Shown here piece after piece: positions 18,305-25,854 of a stretch of DNA of 64,000 nucleotides. Source of the stretch: an uncultured beta proteobacterium (GTDB taxonomy: Bacteria; Pseudomonadota; Gammaproteobacteria; Burkholderiales; Burkholderiaceae_C). The position numbers were made by a program, and so were the translations under genes. The DNA lies in the NCBI GenBank assembly GCA_903873485.1, contig CAIQOO010000185.1:62001-126000 (forward strand), written 5' to 3'. Below the pieces are notes generated by a model. That model was not told the DNA's origin. It did no database searches and worked only from the letters and a program-made list of their open reading frames with translations. Every line of letters starts with the position of its first letter. Within the stretch, counting starts at the first letter, position 1.

Positions 18305-18844
18305 ATGAAACGTTCAGTCATCGCCAGCCTGTTGTCCATCGCCTTGCTGGGTGCCCACGCCGAGGCTTTCACCGACAACGCGCGGGTACAGAGCGCCGAG
18401 CCTGTGTACGAGAACATCAACGTCCCGCGCAACGAATGCAGCAGCCACTGGATTCACGATCGCCGTGCCGAACCAGGCCCGCAACAGCAGGACCGCCGCT
18501 ACGGTGGCGCGATCATGGGCGGACTGGCCGGCGGCGTCATCGGCCACCAAATTGGCGCCGGCAGCGGCAAGGATGCCGCCACCGCGCTCGGCGTGGTGCT
18601 TGGTGCCGTAGCCGGTGACCGGCTGGAAAACCGTGGCTCAGCACCACGCTATGACGACAACCGGCAGTACGACGGTGAACAGCGGGAGGTCAAGCGTTGC
18701 CGCACGGTGTATGACACCCAGGCGCGCATCACCGGCTACCGCGTGGCCTATGACTACCGGGGTCAGACCTACAACACGGTGACGCGAAACCACCCCGGTA
18801 ACCATCTGACGGTGCGGGTGACGGTTGAGCCGATTGAACGCTAG
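18305..18844 (+). CDS. Glycine zipper 2TM-domain protein
   Basis: A 179-residue exported protein. MKRSVIASLLSIALLGAHAEA is a signal peptide. A glycine-zipper segment (GGAIMGGLAGGVIGHQIG then GSGKDAATALGVVLGAVAGD) spans about residues 67-105, as in Rickettsia 17-kDa antigen-like (PF05433) proteins. The C-terminal part has CRTVYDTQARITGYRVAYDYRG. It is probably associated with the outer membrane or periplasm. AAAGGAG upstream of ATG 18305 sets the start; the frame extends further upstream without support. Confidence 0.85.
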   Translation: MKRSVIASLLSIALLGAHAEAFTDNARVQSAEPVYENINVPRNECSSHWIHDRRAEPGPQQQDRRYGGAIMGGLAGGVIGHQIGAGSGKDAATALGVVLGAVAGDRLENRGSAPRYDDNRQYDGEQREVKRCRTVYDTQARITGYRVAYDYRGQTYNTVTRNHPGNHLTVRVTVEPIER

Positions 18845-18917
18845 CCCGACCGGGCGGCTGGTGGCCAATTGCCGCAGTACCATAGCCGCAACACTTTTGT
18901 CCAAATCGCTTGATGCC

Positions 18918-19154
18918 ATGAAATCATTCCTTGCCCTCGTCAGTGTCTTGCTGATGGCGCTGTCGCTGCCTGCCTGGGCCGACATTGACCGTGATGGCGC
19001 CGCCGACATGGTCCAGAAAGCCAGTGGTGGCCGGATTTTGTCGGTCGATAAAGTGCAGCAAGAAGGTCGCCCGGTCTGGCGCGTCAAACTGCTCAACCCG
19101 TCGGGCCAGGTGAAGGTGGTGTTGGTGGATGCCGCCACCGGTCGCACGCTGTAG
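18918..19154 (+). CDS. Small exported PepSY-like protein
   Basis: A 78-residue protein. A signal peptide (MKSFLALVSVLLMALSLPAWA) precedes a single PepSY-like unit, AADMVQKASGGRILSVDKV then GRPVWRVKLLNPSGQVKVV. PepSY proteins often modulate periplasmic proteases or sensors. It lies directly before a PhoP/PhoQ-like two-component pair, an arrangement common in Proteobacteria, so it may feed a signal to that sensor kinase. That link is an inference. Confidence 0.8.
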   Translation: MKSFLALVSVLLMALSLPAWADIDRDGAADMVQKASGGRILSVDKVQQEGRPVWRVKLLNPSGQVKVVLVDAATGRTL

Positions 19155-19177
19155 CTGCGCCAAAGGCCAATATCACC

Positions 19178-19849
19178 ATGCGCTTGCTGTTGATTGAGGA
19201 CGATGCGGTGCTGCGACTGGGCCTGAAACGCCAGCTTGAAGCCGATGCCTACCGGGTCGATTCCGCCGCCGACGGGGAAGACGGCTTGTTTCAGGCCCGT
19301 GAGTACCCTTTGGATCTGGTCATTGTTGATCTGGGCTTGCCCAAGCTCAATGGCTTGCAGGTGGTGCAGCGACTGCGCGCCGAAGGCAAAACCTTGCCGA
19401 TTCTGATCCTGACCGCGCGCGGCAGTTGGCAAGATAAGGTGCTTGGCCTGGAGTCCGGTGCCGACGACTACCTGGTCAAGCCTTTTGCCTATCCGGAACT
19501 GGCTGCCCGCATCAAGGCGCTGCTGCGGCGCTCGCTCAAAGCCACATCGGACGTGCTCAAGCTGGGCTTGCTCAGCATCGACTTTTCTGCGCAGATCGCC
19601 ACTTTGAGCGGGCGGGTTCTGGAACTCACCACTTTTGAGTATCGGGTGCTTGAATACTTGGCGCGCGAGCGCGCCCGGGTCGTGAACAAGCAAGAGTTGT
19701 CAGATTACCTGTACCCGCATGATGAAGACCGCGACAGCAATGTGCTGGAAGTGCTGATTGGGCGGCTGCGCCGAAAACTGGATCCGGATGGCACACTGGC
19801 ACCGATCGAAACATTGCGCGGGCGCGGCTACCGGCTGGTGCTGAAGTGA
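19178..19849 (+). CDS. OmpR/PhoP-family response regulator
   Basis: A 223-residue regulator. The receiver domain has acidic residues E7, D8 and D9, phosphoacceptor D51 (VIVDLGLPKLNG) and the conserved Lys in DYLVKPF. The C-terminal winged helix includes LTTFEYRVLEYLARERARVVNK in parts and DSNVLEVLIGRLRRKLD, as in PhoP and QseB. Its stop overlaps the GTG start of the histidine kinase by 4 bp, so the two are translated together. Confidence 0.93.
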   Translation: MRLLLIEDDAVLRLGLKRQLEADAYRVDSAADGEDGLFQAREYPLDLVIVDLGLPKLNGLQVVQRLRAEGKTLPILILTARGSWQDKVLGLESGADDYLVKPFAYPELAARIKALLRRSLKATSDVLKLGLLSIDFSAQIATLSGRVLELTTFEYRVLEYLARERARVVNKQELSDYLYPHDEDRDSNVLEVLIGRLRRKLDPDGTLAPIETLRGRGYRLVLK

Positions 19850-21177
19850 AAAGTCCCGGGTCGATTCGGGCGCGTCTGATTGGCGGTGCGGCGGCGGTAT
19901 TGCTGGCGTTTCTGGCAGCGGCCGGCTCGGCGGTGCAGCAAGCCTACAGCGCCAGCCTGCAGGCACAACGCTTCTCGCACCTGCAAACCACGGTGTATTT
20001 GCTGATGGCCGGTGCTGAACTTGATGCACGTGGGTCTTTGATGATGCCGGTGGCACTGGCCGAGCCTCGGCTTTCTTTGCCGGCCTCGGGTTTGTACGCC
20101 AACATTGCCAACCCGGCCAAGGGTGAAGCCTGGCAGTCGGCCTCTGCCCTGGGGCTGCATTTGCCGTTTGACCGCAGGCCAGCCGCAGGTCAGTGGCAAT
20201 TGGACACCATCACCGAGCCGGGCCGGGCTTTTTTGGCCGCCAGTTACGGCGTGACATGGGCGGTCAACGATGCGGCAACACCACTGGTTTTCTCGGTGCT
20301 GGAAGACAGAAACGCTTTCGACCATGAACTGCTGGCGTTTGAGCGCACGCTGTGGAGCTGGCTTGGCACCGCCGGGCTGCTGCTGCTGCTGGCGCAGACC
20401 TTGCTGCTGCGTTGGGGGCTGACACCACTGGCGCGAATGGCGCAGGAAATCGGGCAGATTGAACAAGGCAAGCAAACCCGGGTAGAGGGCCGTTACCCCA
20501 GCGAGCTGGCCGGGTTGACCGACAACCTCAATCTGCTGATGGCGCAGGAGCGGACACGGCAATTGCGCTACAAAAATGCCCTCGATGACCTGGCCCACAG
20601 TCTGAAAACACCGCTGGCCGTGTTGCGAGCCAGCCTCAGCGAACCGGCGCAATTGCCAGCAATGGTGGCGCAGCAAGTAGCCCGCATGGACGACATTGTG
20701 GTGCACCAGCTTGGCCGGGCCGGTGCCAGTGGCGCCACGCGCTTTGCGCCGCCAGTGGCGCTGGCGCCGATGCTGACCCGGATTCGGGATACGCTGGCCA
20801 AAGTTTATGCTGACAAAAACCTGCAGCTTGCCGTCGATTGCCCGGCAGAACTGACCTGGCGCATCGACCAGGGAGATGCCTTCGAGATGCTGGGCAACCT
20901 GTTCGACAACGCAGCCAAGTGGGCCAGGCACCAGGCGTCGGTGCGGATTTTCATGGCCGCTGGCTGCCTGTGCATTTGCGTCAGGGATGATGGCCCCGGA
21001 TTTGCCGATGCACCGGCCATGCCGCAGCGCCGGGTTCGGCTCGATGAGCAGGTGCCCGGTCATGGCATTGGTCTGGCAGTGGTGCGTGAACTGGTTGCCA
21101 GCCACCAGGGCGAGCTGAAAATTTCCCGTGCCGATCTCGGTGGTGCCCAGCTTGACATCGTGTTGCCGGCGAGTTGA
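19846..21177 (+). CDS. PhoQ-like sensor histidine kinase
   Basis: A 443-residue membrane sensor kinase. A first membrane segment (LIGGAAAVLLAFLAAAG) and a second (LWSWLGTAGLLLLLAQTLLL) enclose a periplasmic sensor domain of about 130 residues. A HAMP-like region leads to the H-box LDDLAHSLKTPLAVLRA with phospho-acceptor H251. N, G1 and G2 boxes follow (NLFDNAAKWA, VRDDGPGF, GHGIGLAVVREL). It partners the response regulator it overlaps. The PhoQ resemblance lies in layout and does not prove Mg sensing. Confidence 0.9.
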   Translation: MKSPGSIRARLIGGAAAVLLAFLAAAGSAVQQAYSASLQAQRFSHLQTTVYLLMAGAELDARGSLMMPVALAEPRLSLPASGLYANIANPAKGEAWQSASALGLHLPFDRRPAAGQWQLDTITEPGRAFLAASYGVTWAVNDAATPLVFSVLEDRNAFDHELLAFERTLWSWLGTAGLLLLLAQTLLLRWGLTPLARMAQEIGQIEQGKQTRVEGRYPSELAGLTDNLNLLMAQERTRQLRYKNALDDLAHSLKTPLAVLRASLSEPAQLPAMVAQQVARMDDIVVHQLGRAGASGATRFAPPVALAPMLTRIRDTLAKVYADKNLQLAVDCPAELTWRIDQGDAFEMLGNLFDNAAKWARHQASVRIFMAAGCLCICVRDDGPGFADAPAMPQRRVRLDEQVPGHGIGLAVVRELVASHQGELKISRADLGGAQLDIVLPAS

Positions 21178-21208
21178 TCAGCCTGCGATGGCCTGCAGCG
21201 ACCCAGCG

Positions 21209-22459
21209 TTACCGTGCCGCAAGTCTTGCTGCCGCCCGCAACTTGTCCTTTTTGCTCGGGCGCTGGCCTTTGATGCCGCCATTGCCGGGTGCCTCGGGTG
21301 CGGTGGATGCAGGGATGGCTGCCTGGGTGACCGCAAAGCCGTCAATGCGCTCCTGGGTCAGTTTGATCTGCTGGCGCTTTTCGATCAGCCTGAAATGGGC
21401 TTGCGTGGCGACGCTGACGAAGCTGATCGCCAAACCTGGGCTGCCAGCGCGCCCGGTGCGGCCAATCCGGTGGGTGTAGTCCTGCGGCGAGCGCGGCAGG
21501 TCAAAGTTCACCACTACCGGCAACTCGGCGATGTCGAGTCCGCGCGCCGCCACATCGGTAGCCACCACCACACCCAGACGCGAAGCCTTGAAGTCGGTCA
21601 ACACCTGGGTGCGCTTGCCCTGGCTGAGCGCGCCATGAAAAGGCTCGGCCGTCAGCCCGGCCTTGCGCAGCTTGTCGGCGACGATTTCGGCCGCATATTT
21701 GGTGGCAACAAACACCAGCACCCTGGGCCAGCCATGCAAAGCGATCAGGTGGCGCAACAATTGGGTGCGCCGGCCGGCATCGACCGCAATGGCACGCTGC
21801 ACGATGTCGGCGGGCTGCCGGGTTGGCGCCTGAATCTCGACCCGCATAGGGTTGCAGAGCAGCGTGTCTGCCAGCGCTTGCACAGCGGGGCCAAATGTGG
21901 CCGAAAAAAACAGGTTTTGGCGCCGCTTTGGCAGCAGGCCCAGCACCTGATCGAGTTCGTCGGCAAACCCCAGGTCGAGCATGCGGTCGGCTTCGTCGAG
22001 CACCAGCAGCGTCGCGTTGCCCAATGACAGCGCGTTGTGCGCCACCAGGTCCAGCAGACGCCCGGGCGTGGCCACCACCACATCGGTGCCGCCGCGCAGT
22101 TGCATCATTTGCGGGTTGACCGACACACCGCCAAACAGCACCGACAGCTTGACCTGCTGCGGCAGGTGCCGGGCCAATCTGCCGATCACTTCGCCGACCT
22201 GCATGGCCAGCTCGCGCGTCGGCACCAGCACCAGTGCCTGCACACCGCGCAGCCGGCCATCGGGTGGCTGCAGATGTTGCAACAGGGGCAGCGCAAACGC
22301 CAGCGTCTTGCCGGACCCGGTGTGCGCCGATCCGAGCAGGTCGCGGCCTTGCAGCGCCGGCGAAATGGCCTGGCACTGGATGGGGGTGGGGCTGCAGTAA
22401 CCCAGCGCAGCAATCCCAGCAAGCAGGGCAGGGGACAAGCCCAGAGTGGAAAAAGTCAT
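21209..22459 (-). CDS. DEAD-box ATP-dependent RNA helicase (RhlE-like)
   Basis: A 416-residue RNA helicase. In order: Q motif (FSTLGLSPALL, PTPIQ), Walker A AHTGSGKT, PTRELAMQV, TPGRLLDLV, VLDEADRMLDLGF, SATF, then domain 2 with VFVATKYAAEIV, ATDVAARGLDI and HRIGRTGRAG. The C-terminal tail is short and basic (KGQRPSKKDKLRAAARLAAR). RhlE-like enzymes remodel ribosome assembly intermediates or mRNA. It lies 11 bp after nrdR on the same strand. Confidence 0.92.
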   Translation of the reverse strand: MTFSTLGLSPALLAGIAALGYCSPTPIQCQAISPALQGRDLLGSAHTGSGKTLAFALPLLQHLQPPDGRLRGVQALVLVPTRELAMQVGEVIGRLARHLPQQVKLSVLFGGVSVNPQMMQLRGGTDVVVATPGRLLDLVAHNALSLGNATLLVLDEADRMLDLGFADELDQVLGLLPKRRQNLFFSATFGPAVQALADTLLCNPMRVEIQAPTRQPADIVQRAIAVDAGRRTQLLRHLIALHGWPRVLVFVATKYAAEIVADKLRKAGLTAEPFHGALSQGKRTQVLTDFKASRLGVVVATDVAARGLDIAELPVVVNFDLPRSPQDYTHRIGRTGRAGSPGLAISFVSVATQAHFRLIEKRQQIKLTQERIDGFAVTQAAIPASTAPEAPGNGGIKGQRPSKKDKLRAAARLAAR

Positions 22460-22470
22460 GGTTTGGTCAG

Positions 22471-22920
22471 CTACCGCTGCACCTCATCGACCAGCGTCTT
22501 GAACTCGTCAATGTCCTCAAAACTGCGATAAACACTGGCAAAACGCACATAAGCCACCTTGTCGAGCTTTTTCAGTTCGGCCATGACCATTTCGCCAATG
22601 CGGGTTGAAGGCACCTCGCGCAGGCCCAGGTTAAGCAGTTTTTCTTCGATCCGCTCGACCACGCTGTCCATCAGTTCGGTGCTGACCGAACGTTTGCGCA
22701 GGGCCAGCTTCATGGAACCCAGCAGCTTGTTGCGGTCGTATTCAACCCGGCGGCTGTCTTTTTTGGCAACCGCCGGAAAAGTCACCTCGGGCCGCTCATA
22801 GGTGGTGAATCGCTTGTCGCACGACGCACAACGGCGTCTGCGGCGAATCACGCCCCCGTCTTCAGACACCCGGGTTTCCACTACCTGGGTGTCGGGGTGA
22901 CTGCAAAAAGGGCACTTCAT
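22471..22920 (-). CDS. nrdR: Transcriptional repressor NrdR
   Basis: A 149-residue repressor of ribonucleotide reductase genes. The N-terminal zinc ribbon has the cysteine pairs CPFC and CASC (residues about 3-34). The ATP-cone domain (about 45-140) begins [20 protein letters not shown] and binds ATP or dATP to tune DNA binding. Length is normal. The order glyA-nrdR is conserved in Burkholderiales and links one-carbon supply for dTMP with control of dNTP synthesis. Confidence 0.97.
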   Translation of the reverse strand: MKCPFCSHPDTQVVETRVSEDGGVIRRRRRCASCDKRFTTYERPEVTFPAVAKKDSRRVEYDRNKLLGSMKLALRKRSVSTELMDSVVERIEEKLLNLGLREVPSTRIGEMVMAELKKLDKVAYVRFASVYRSFEDIDEFKTLVDEVQR

Positions 22921-22978
22921 CGCGGGTCAGTCAGGCAAGGCACGAGCTGATTTTGCATCACGGCAGCCAAAGCCGGCA

Positions 22979-24223
22979 TCAGCCATAGACCGGAAAGCGG
23001 GCGGTGAGCGCATTGACTTTGGCCCGCACCGCATCGATATGGGCAGCATCACGCGGATGGTCCAGCACATCGGCGATCAGGTGGGCGGTGATGCGGGCCT
23101 CTTCATCCCTGAAACCGCGGGTCGTCATGGCCGGGGTGCCAATGCGCACGCCACTGGTGACCATCGGTTTTTCGGGGTCATTAGGAATGGCATTTTTGTT
23201 GATGGTCATGTGGGCGCTGCCCAGCACCGCCTCGGCCTCTTTGCCGGTGATGCCCTTGGCGCGCAAATCAACCAGCATCAGATGGCTTTCGGTGCGGCCA
23301 CTGACAATGCGCAGACCACGCGCCGTGAGGGTTTCGGCCACGATGCGGGCGTTGGTCCGCACTTGTTGCTGATAGAGCTTGAATTCAGGCTGCAAGGCCT
23401 CCTTGAAAGCCACTGCCTTGGCGGCTATCACATGCATCAGCGGCCCACCTTGCAGGCCGGGGAAGATGGCGCTGTTGATGGCCTTTTCGTGTTGCGACTT
23501 CATCAAGATGATGCCGCCGCGCGGCCCGCGCAGGCTTTTGTGGGTGGTGCTGGTCACCACATCGGCATGTGGCACCGGGTTCGGATAGACGCCGGCGGCA
23601 ATCAGGCCAGCGTAATGCGCCATATCGACCATGAAAATCGCCCCCACGTCTTTGGCGACTTGGGCAAAACGCTCGAAATCAATCGCAAGAGAGTAAGCGC
23701 TGGCACCGGCGATGATTAGTTTTGGCTTGGATTCATGGGCTTTGCGCTCCATCGCGTCGTAATCGATGGCTTCATTCGCATCCAGGCCGTAGCTCACCAC
23801 GTTGAACCACTTGCCGCTCATGTTGAGCGCCATGCCGTGGGTCAGGTGACCACCTTCGGCCAGGCTCATGCCCATGAGGGTGTCGCCGGGTTTCAAAAAG
23901 GCCAGAAACACCGCTTCGTTGGCCGATGCACCGCAGTGCGGCTGCACGTTGGCGGCATCGGCACCAAAGAGCTGTTTAACCCGGTTGATGGCAAGTTGCT
24001 CGGCCATGTCAACAAACTCGCAGCCGCCGTAATATCGCTTGCCGGGATAGCCTTCAGCGTATTTGTTGGTCAGTTGTGTGCCTTGCGCCGCCATGACGGC
24101 GGGGGACGCGTAGTTTTCGCTGGCGATCAGCTCGATGTGCTGTTCCTGGCGGGCATTTTCGGATTGAATGGCGGCAAACAACTCGGGGTCGGTTTGCTCG
24201 ATGAGCATATTTCGGTTGAACAT
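22979..24223 (-). CDS. glyA: Serine hydroxymethyltransferase
   Basis: A 414-residue PLP enzyme converting serine and tetrahydrofolate to glycine and 5,10-methylene-THF. Family blocks are clear: [69 protein letters not shown] and the PLP-lysine motif [13 protein letters not shown] (about residue 230). The start at 24223 ([10 protein letters not shown]) fits the family; the six residues further upstream are not needed. It serves the same pathway as gcvTHP about 9 kb away. Confidence 0.97.
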   Translation of the reverse strand: MFNRNMLIEQTDPELFAAIQSENARQEQHIELIASENYASPAVMAAQGTQLTNKYAEGYPGKRYYGGCEFVDMAEQLAINRVKQLFGADAANVQPHCGASANEAVFLAFLKPGDTLMGMSLAEGGHLTHGMALNMSGKWFNVVSYGLDANEAIDYDAMERKAHESKPKLIIAGASAYSLAIDFERFAQVAKDVGAIFMVDMAHYAGLIAAGVYPNPVPHADVVTSTTHKSLRGPRGGIILMKSQHEKAINSAIFPGLQGGPLMHVIAAKAVAFKEALQPEFKLYQQQVRTNARIVAETLTARGLRIVSGRTESHLMLVDLRAKGITGKEAEAVLGSAHMTINKNAIPNDPEKPMVTSGVRIGTPAMTTRGFRDEEARITAHLIADVLDHPRDAAHIDAVRAKVNALTARFPVYG

Positions 24224-24333
24224 GGCAGTCCTTAGAGACAATGAGCCTGTGATGCACGGTTGGCATGAAAACAGGGCTGCCCAGGCGAACGGCTAAACGC
24301 AAAACCTGAAACAAGCTCTGCGGCACACTTCCC

Positions 24334-24379
24334 AGTGGTGGTTCCACTTTGGTGCCCAGGCTCCAAAGGGCCGGGCACC
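24334..24379 (-). promoter_or_regulatory. Two hairpins in the glyA leader
   Basis: Upstream of glyA are two perfect stems. GGTGCCC (24351-24357) pairs with GGGCACC (24373-24379) around a 15-nt loop, and AGTGG with CCACT at 24334-24348. They lie 110-155 bp before the start codon in a 195-bp gap without a gene. A leader regulatory RNA is possible; I cannot match it to a known riboswitch class. Confidence 0.3.
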
Positions 24380-24418
24380 TATCGCCAGTTGCGTGCCGCC
24401 GGATTTTAGCTGACGGTT

Positions 24419-25336
24419 TTAGCGCAAGGCCGCCAGGGTGGCAGCATGGTCTGGCGTGGTCTTGGGCATCTCTTCAGTGGCCTTGGGTGTCTCGGCGCTG
24501 TCGATGCTGTCGGTGTTGCTGATGCCGTCGGTGCTTTCGGAGATGCCGGCACCGTTGGTGATGGCGCTGCTGCTGGCAGTTCGCGCGGTGATGGCCACCA
24601 CCGGCGAGCCAAACGGCACGCTGCGTCCGGCCGCCACCTGCTGCAGTTTGGCATGTTCCAGCAGCACTTTTGCGGTGTAGCCGCCATCTTCTTCGATATT
24701 GGCCGCGCCCACATAACTTTTCAGGCCACCCTCCACCGAGCCGGCCACGCGAATACAGTCTTGCAACACCTTGACGCCAACCCGCAGATTGGCCAGCGGG
24801 TCAAACGCGGCAAATTTGCCGCCAAAGCTCTGGTACTTGTCGTGGTGCACCCGGGTCATCACCTGCATCAGGCCCTGGGCACCCACCGGGCTTTGGGCAA
24901 ACGGATTGAAGCCCGACTCAATCGCCATCACCGCCAGAATCAGGGTTGGATCAAGCTTGGCCCGACTGCCAATATCGTAGGCTTCTGCGACTAGGGCACT
25001 GACAGGTTCCGGGGCGACCCGGTATTTCTTGCTGAGCCAGAAGGCCACGGCGGCTTGCTGCTTGGGCAGGTCTTGCGGGTCTGCAGCGGTGGCCCTGTCG
25101 CTGGCGATCAAGTCGCTGACCAGACCGGTCACTTCAAACTGACGTTCTTGCAGCCAGCCAAACAGCTTGATTTCGCCGATCTGGCGCAACTCGGGACGCG
25201 CCACCATAGCGATGGCGGTACACAGGACAGCAATGCCGACCAGGGCAAAACTGTTGTGGGTGATTTCAAAAAAGCCCTGGGTGACGGCGGTGGTCAAGCG
25301 CCGCAGGTTAGTGATTAAATTTTTCGATGCTGACAT
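24419..25336 (-). CDS. Membrane-anchored lytic transglycosylase
   Basis: A 305-residue SLT-type murein hydrolase. A membrane segment near residues 27-42 (FALVGIAVLCTAIAMVA) anchors it. The catalytic domain (about 115-220) has LDPTLILAVMAIESGFNPFA with the catalytic Glu, then SPVGAQGLMQVMTRVHHDKY and YVGAANIEEDGGY. The tail is rich in Thr, Glu and Pro. It cleaves glycan strands to 1,6-anhydro-MurNAc ends. AAGGAGA sits just upstream of ATG 25336; the frame's earlier ATG is not needed. Confidence 0.88.
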   Translation of the reverse strand: MSASKNLITNLRRLTTAVTQGFFEITHNSFALVGIAVLCTAIAMVARPELRQIGEIKLFGWLQERQFEVTGLVSDLIASDRATAADPQDLPKQQAAVAFWLSKKYRVAPEPVSALVAEAYDIGSRAKLDPTLILAVMAIESGFNPFAQSPVGAQGLMQVMTRVHHDKYQSFGGKFAAFDPLANLRVGVKVLQDCIRVAGSVEGGLKSYVGAANIEEDGGYTAKVLLEHAKLQQVAAGRSVPFGSPVVAITARTASSSAITNGAGISESTDGISNTDSIDSAETPKATEEMPKTTPDHAATLAALR

Positions 25337-25495
25337 AGCTTCTCCTTCTTGCGCGGGGTGTGGGGGCACTGTGTTTTTTTAGTGAACACAGCGTGCCAGA
25401 GGCCTCACTTGGGTTGTTACGCTATCAATATCCTGCGGTTTCCTTTCTGGGTTGCAGCGATTTGATGTTGCCGAAAATCGGCAGCGGGTTGGGGT

Positions 25496-25520
25496 AAAAC
25501 CTGACGGATTCAGGTTTTTT
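25496..25520 (+). terminator. Rho-independent terminator-like hairpin
   Basis: AAAACCTGA pairs with TCAGGTTTT (9 bp, loop CGGAT) and the T run extends to seven on the plus strand. A smaller hairpin GCCGA-aaa-TCGGC lies 20 bp upstream. No plus-strand gene precedes it, since the transglycosylase is transcribed away. The rest of the 518-bp gap 25337-25854 shows no supportable gene. Confidence 0.6.
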
Positions 25521-25854
25521 TGGATTCTAGGGTGAGCTTTTATGTCAGGTCAACCATATCAAATCAATTCCTTATTTCAAAAAAAGTGATTCTCTCAGTG
25601 AATTACAAGCCAGTTTGTGTGCTGGAAAAATCAAAATATGCCACCATGAATTCAGCGTTTCGTTCTTTTTTGACCACATTTGACCTGAAGCTGGCAGCGC
25701 AACTGCGCCACGGCAACACTGAGCCGGTCGCCGATCGGTTCCATGGTGCCGAGCCTGGTGCGATAAATGTTTTTTCAAGGCACACACAAAAGACGGCGAA
25801 AATACGCGCTTGTCCCCGCTGCCGAGTAGCGGATTTTTTTATCTCGTTTGCGCG

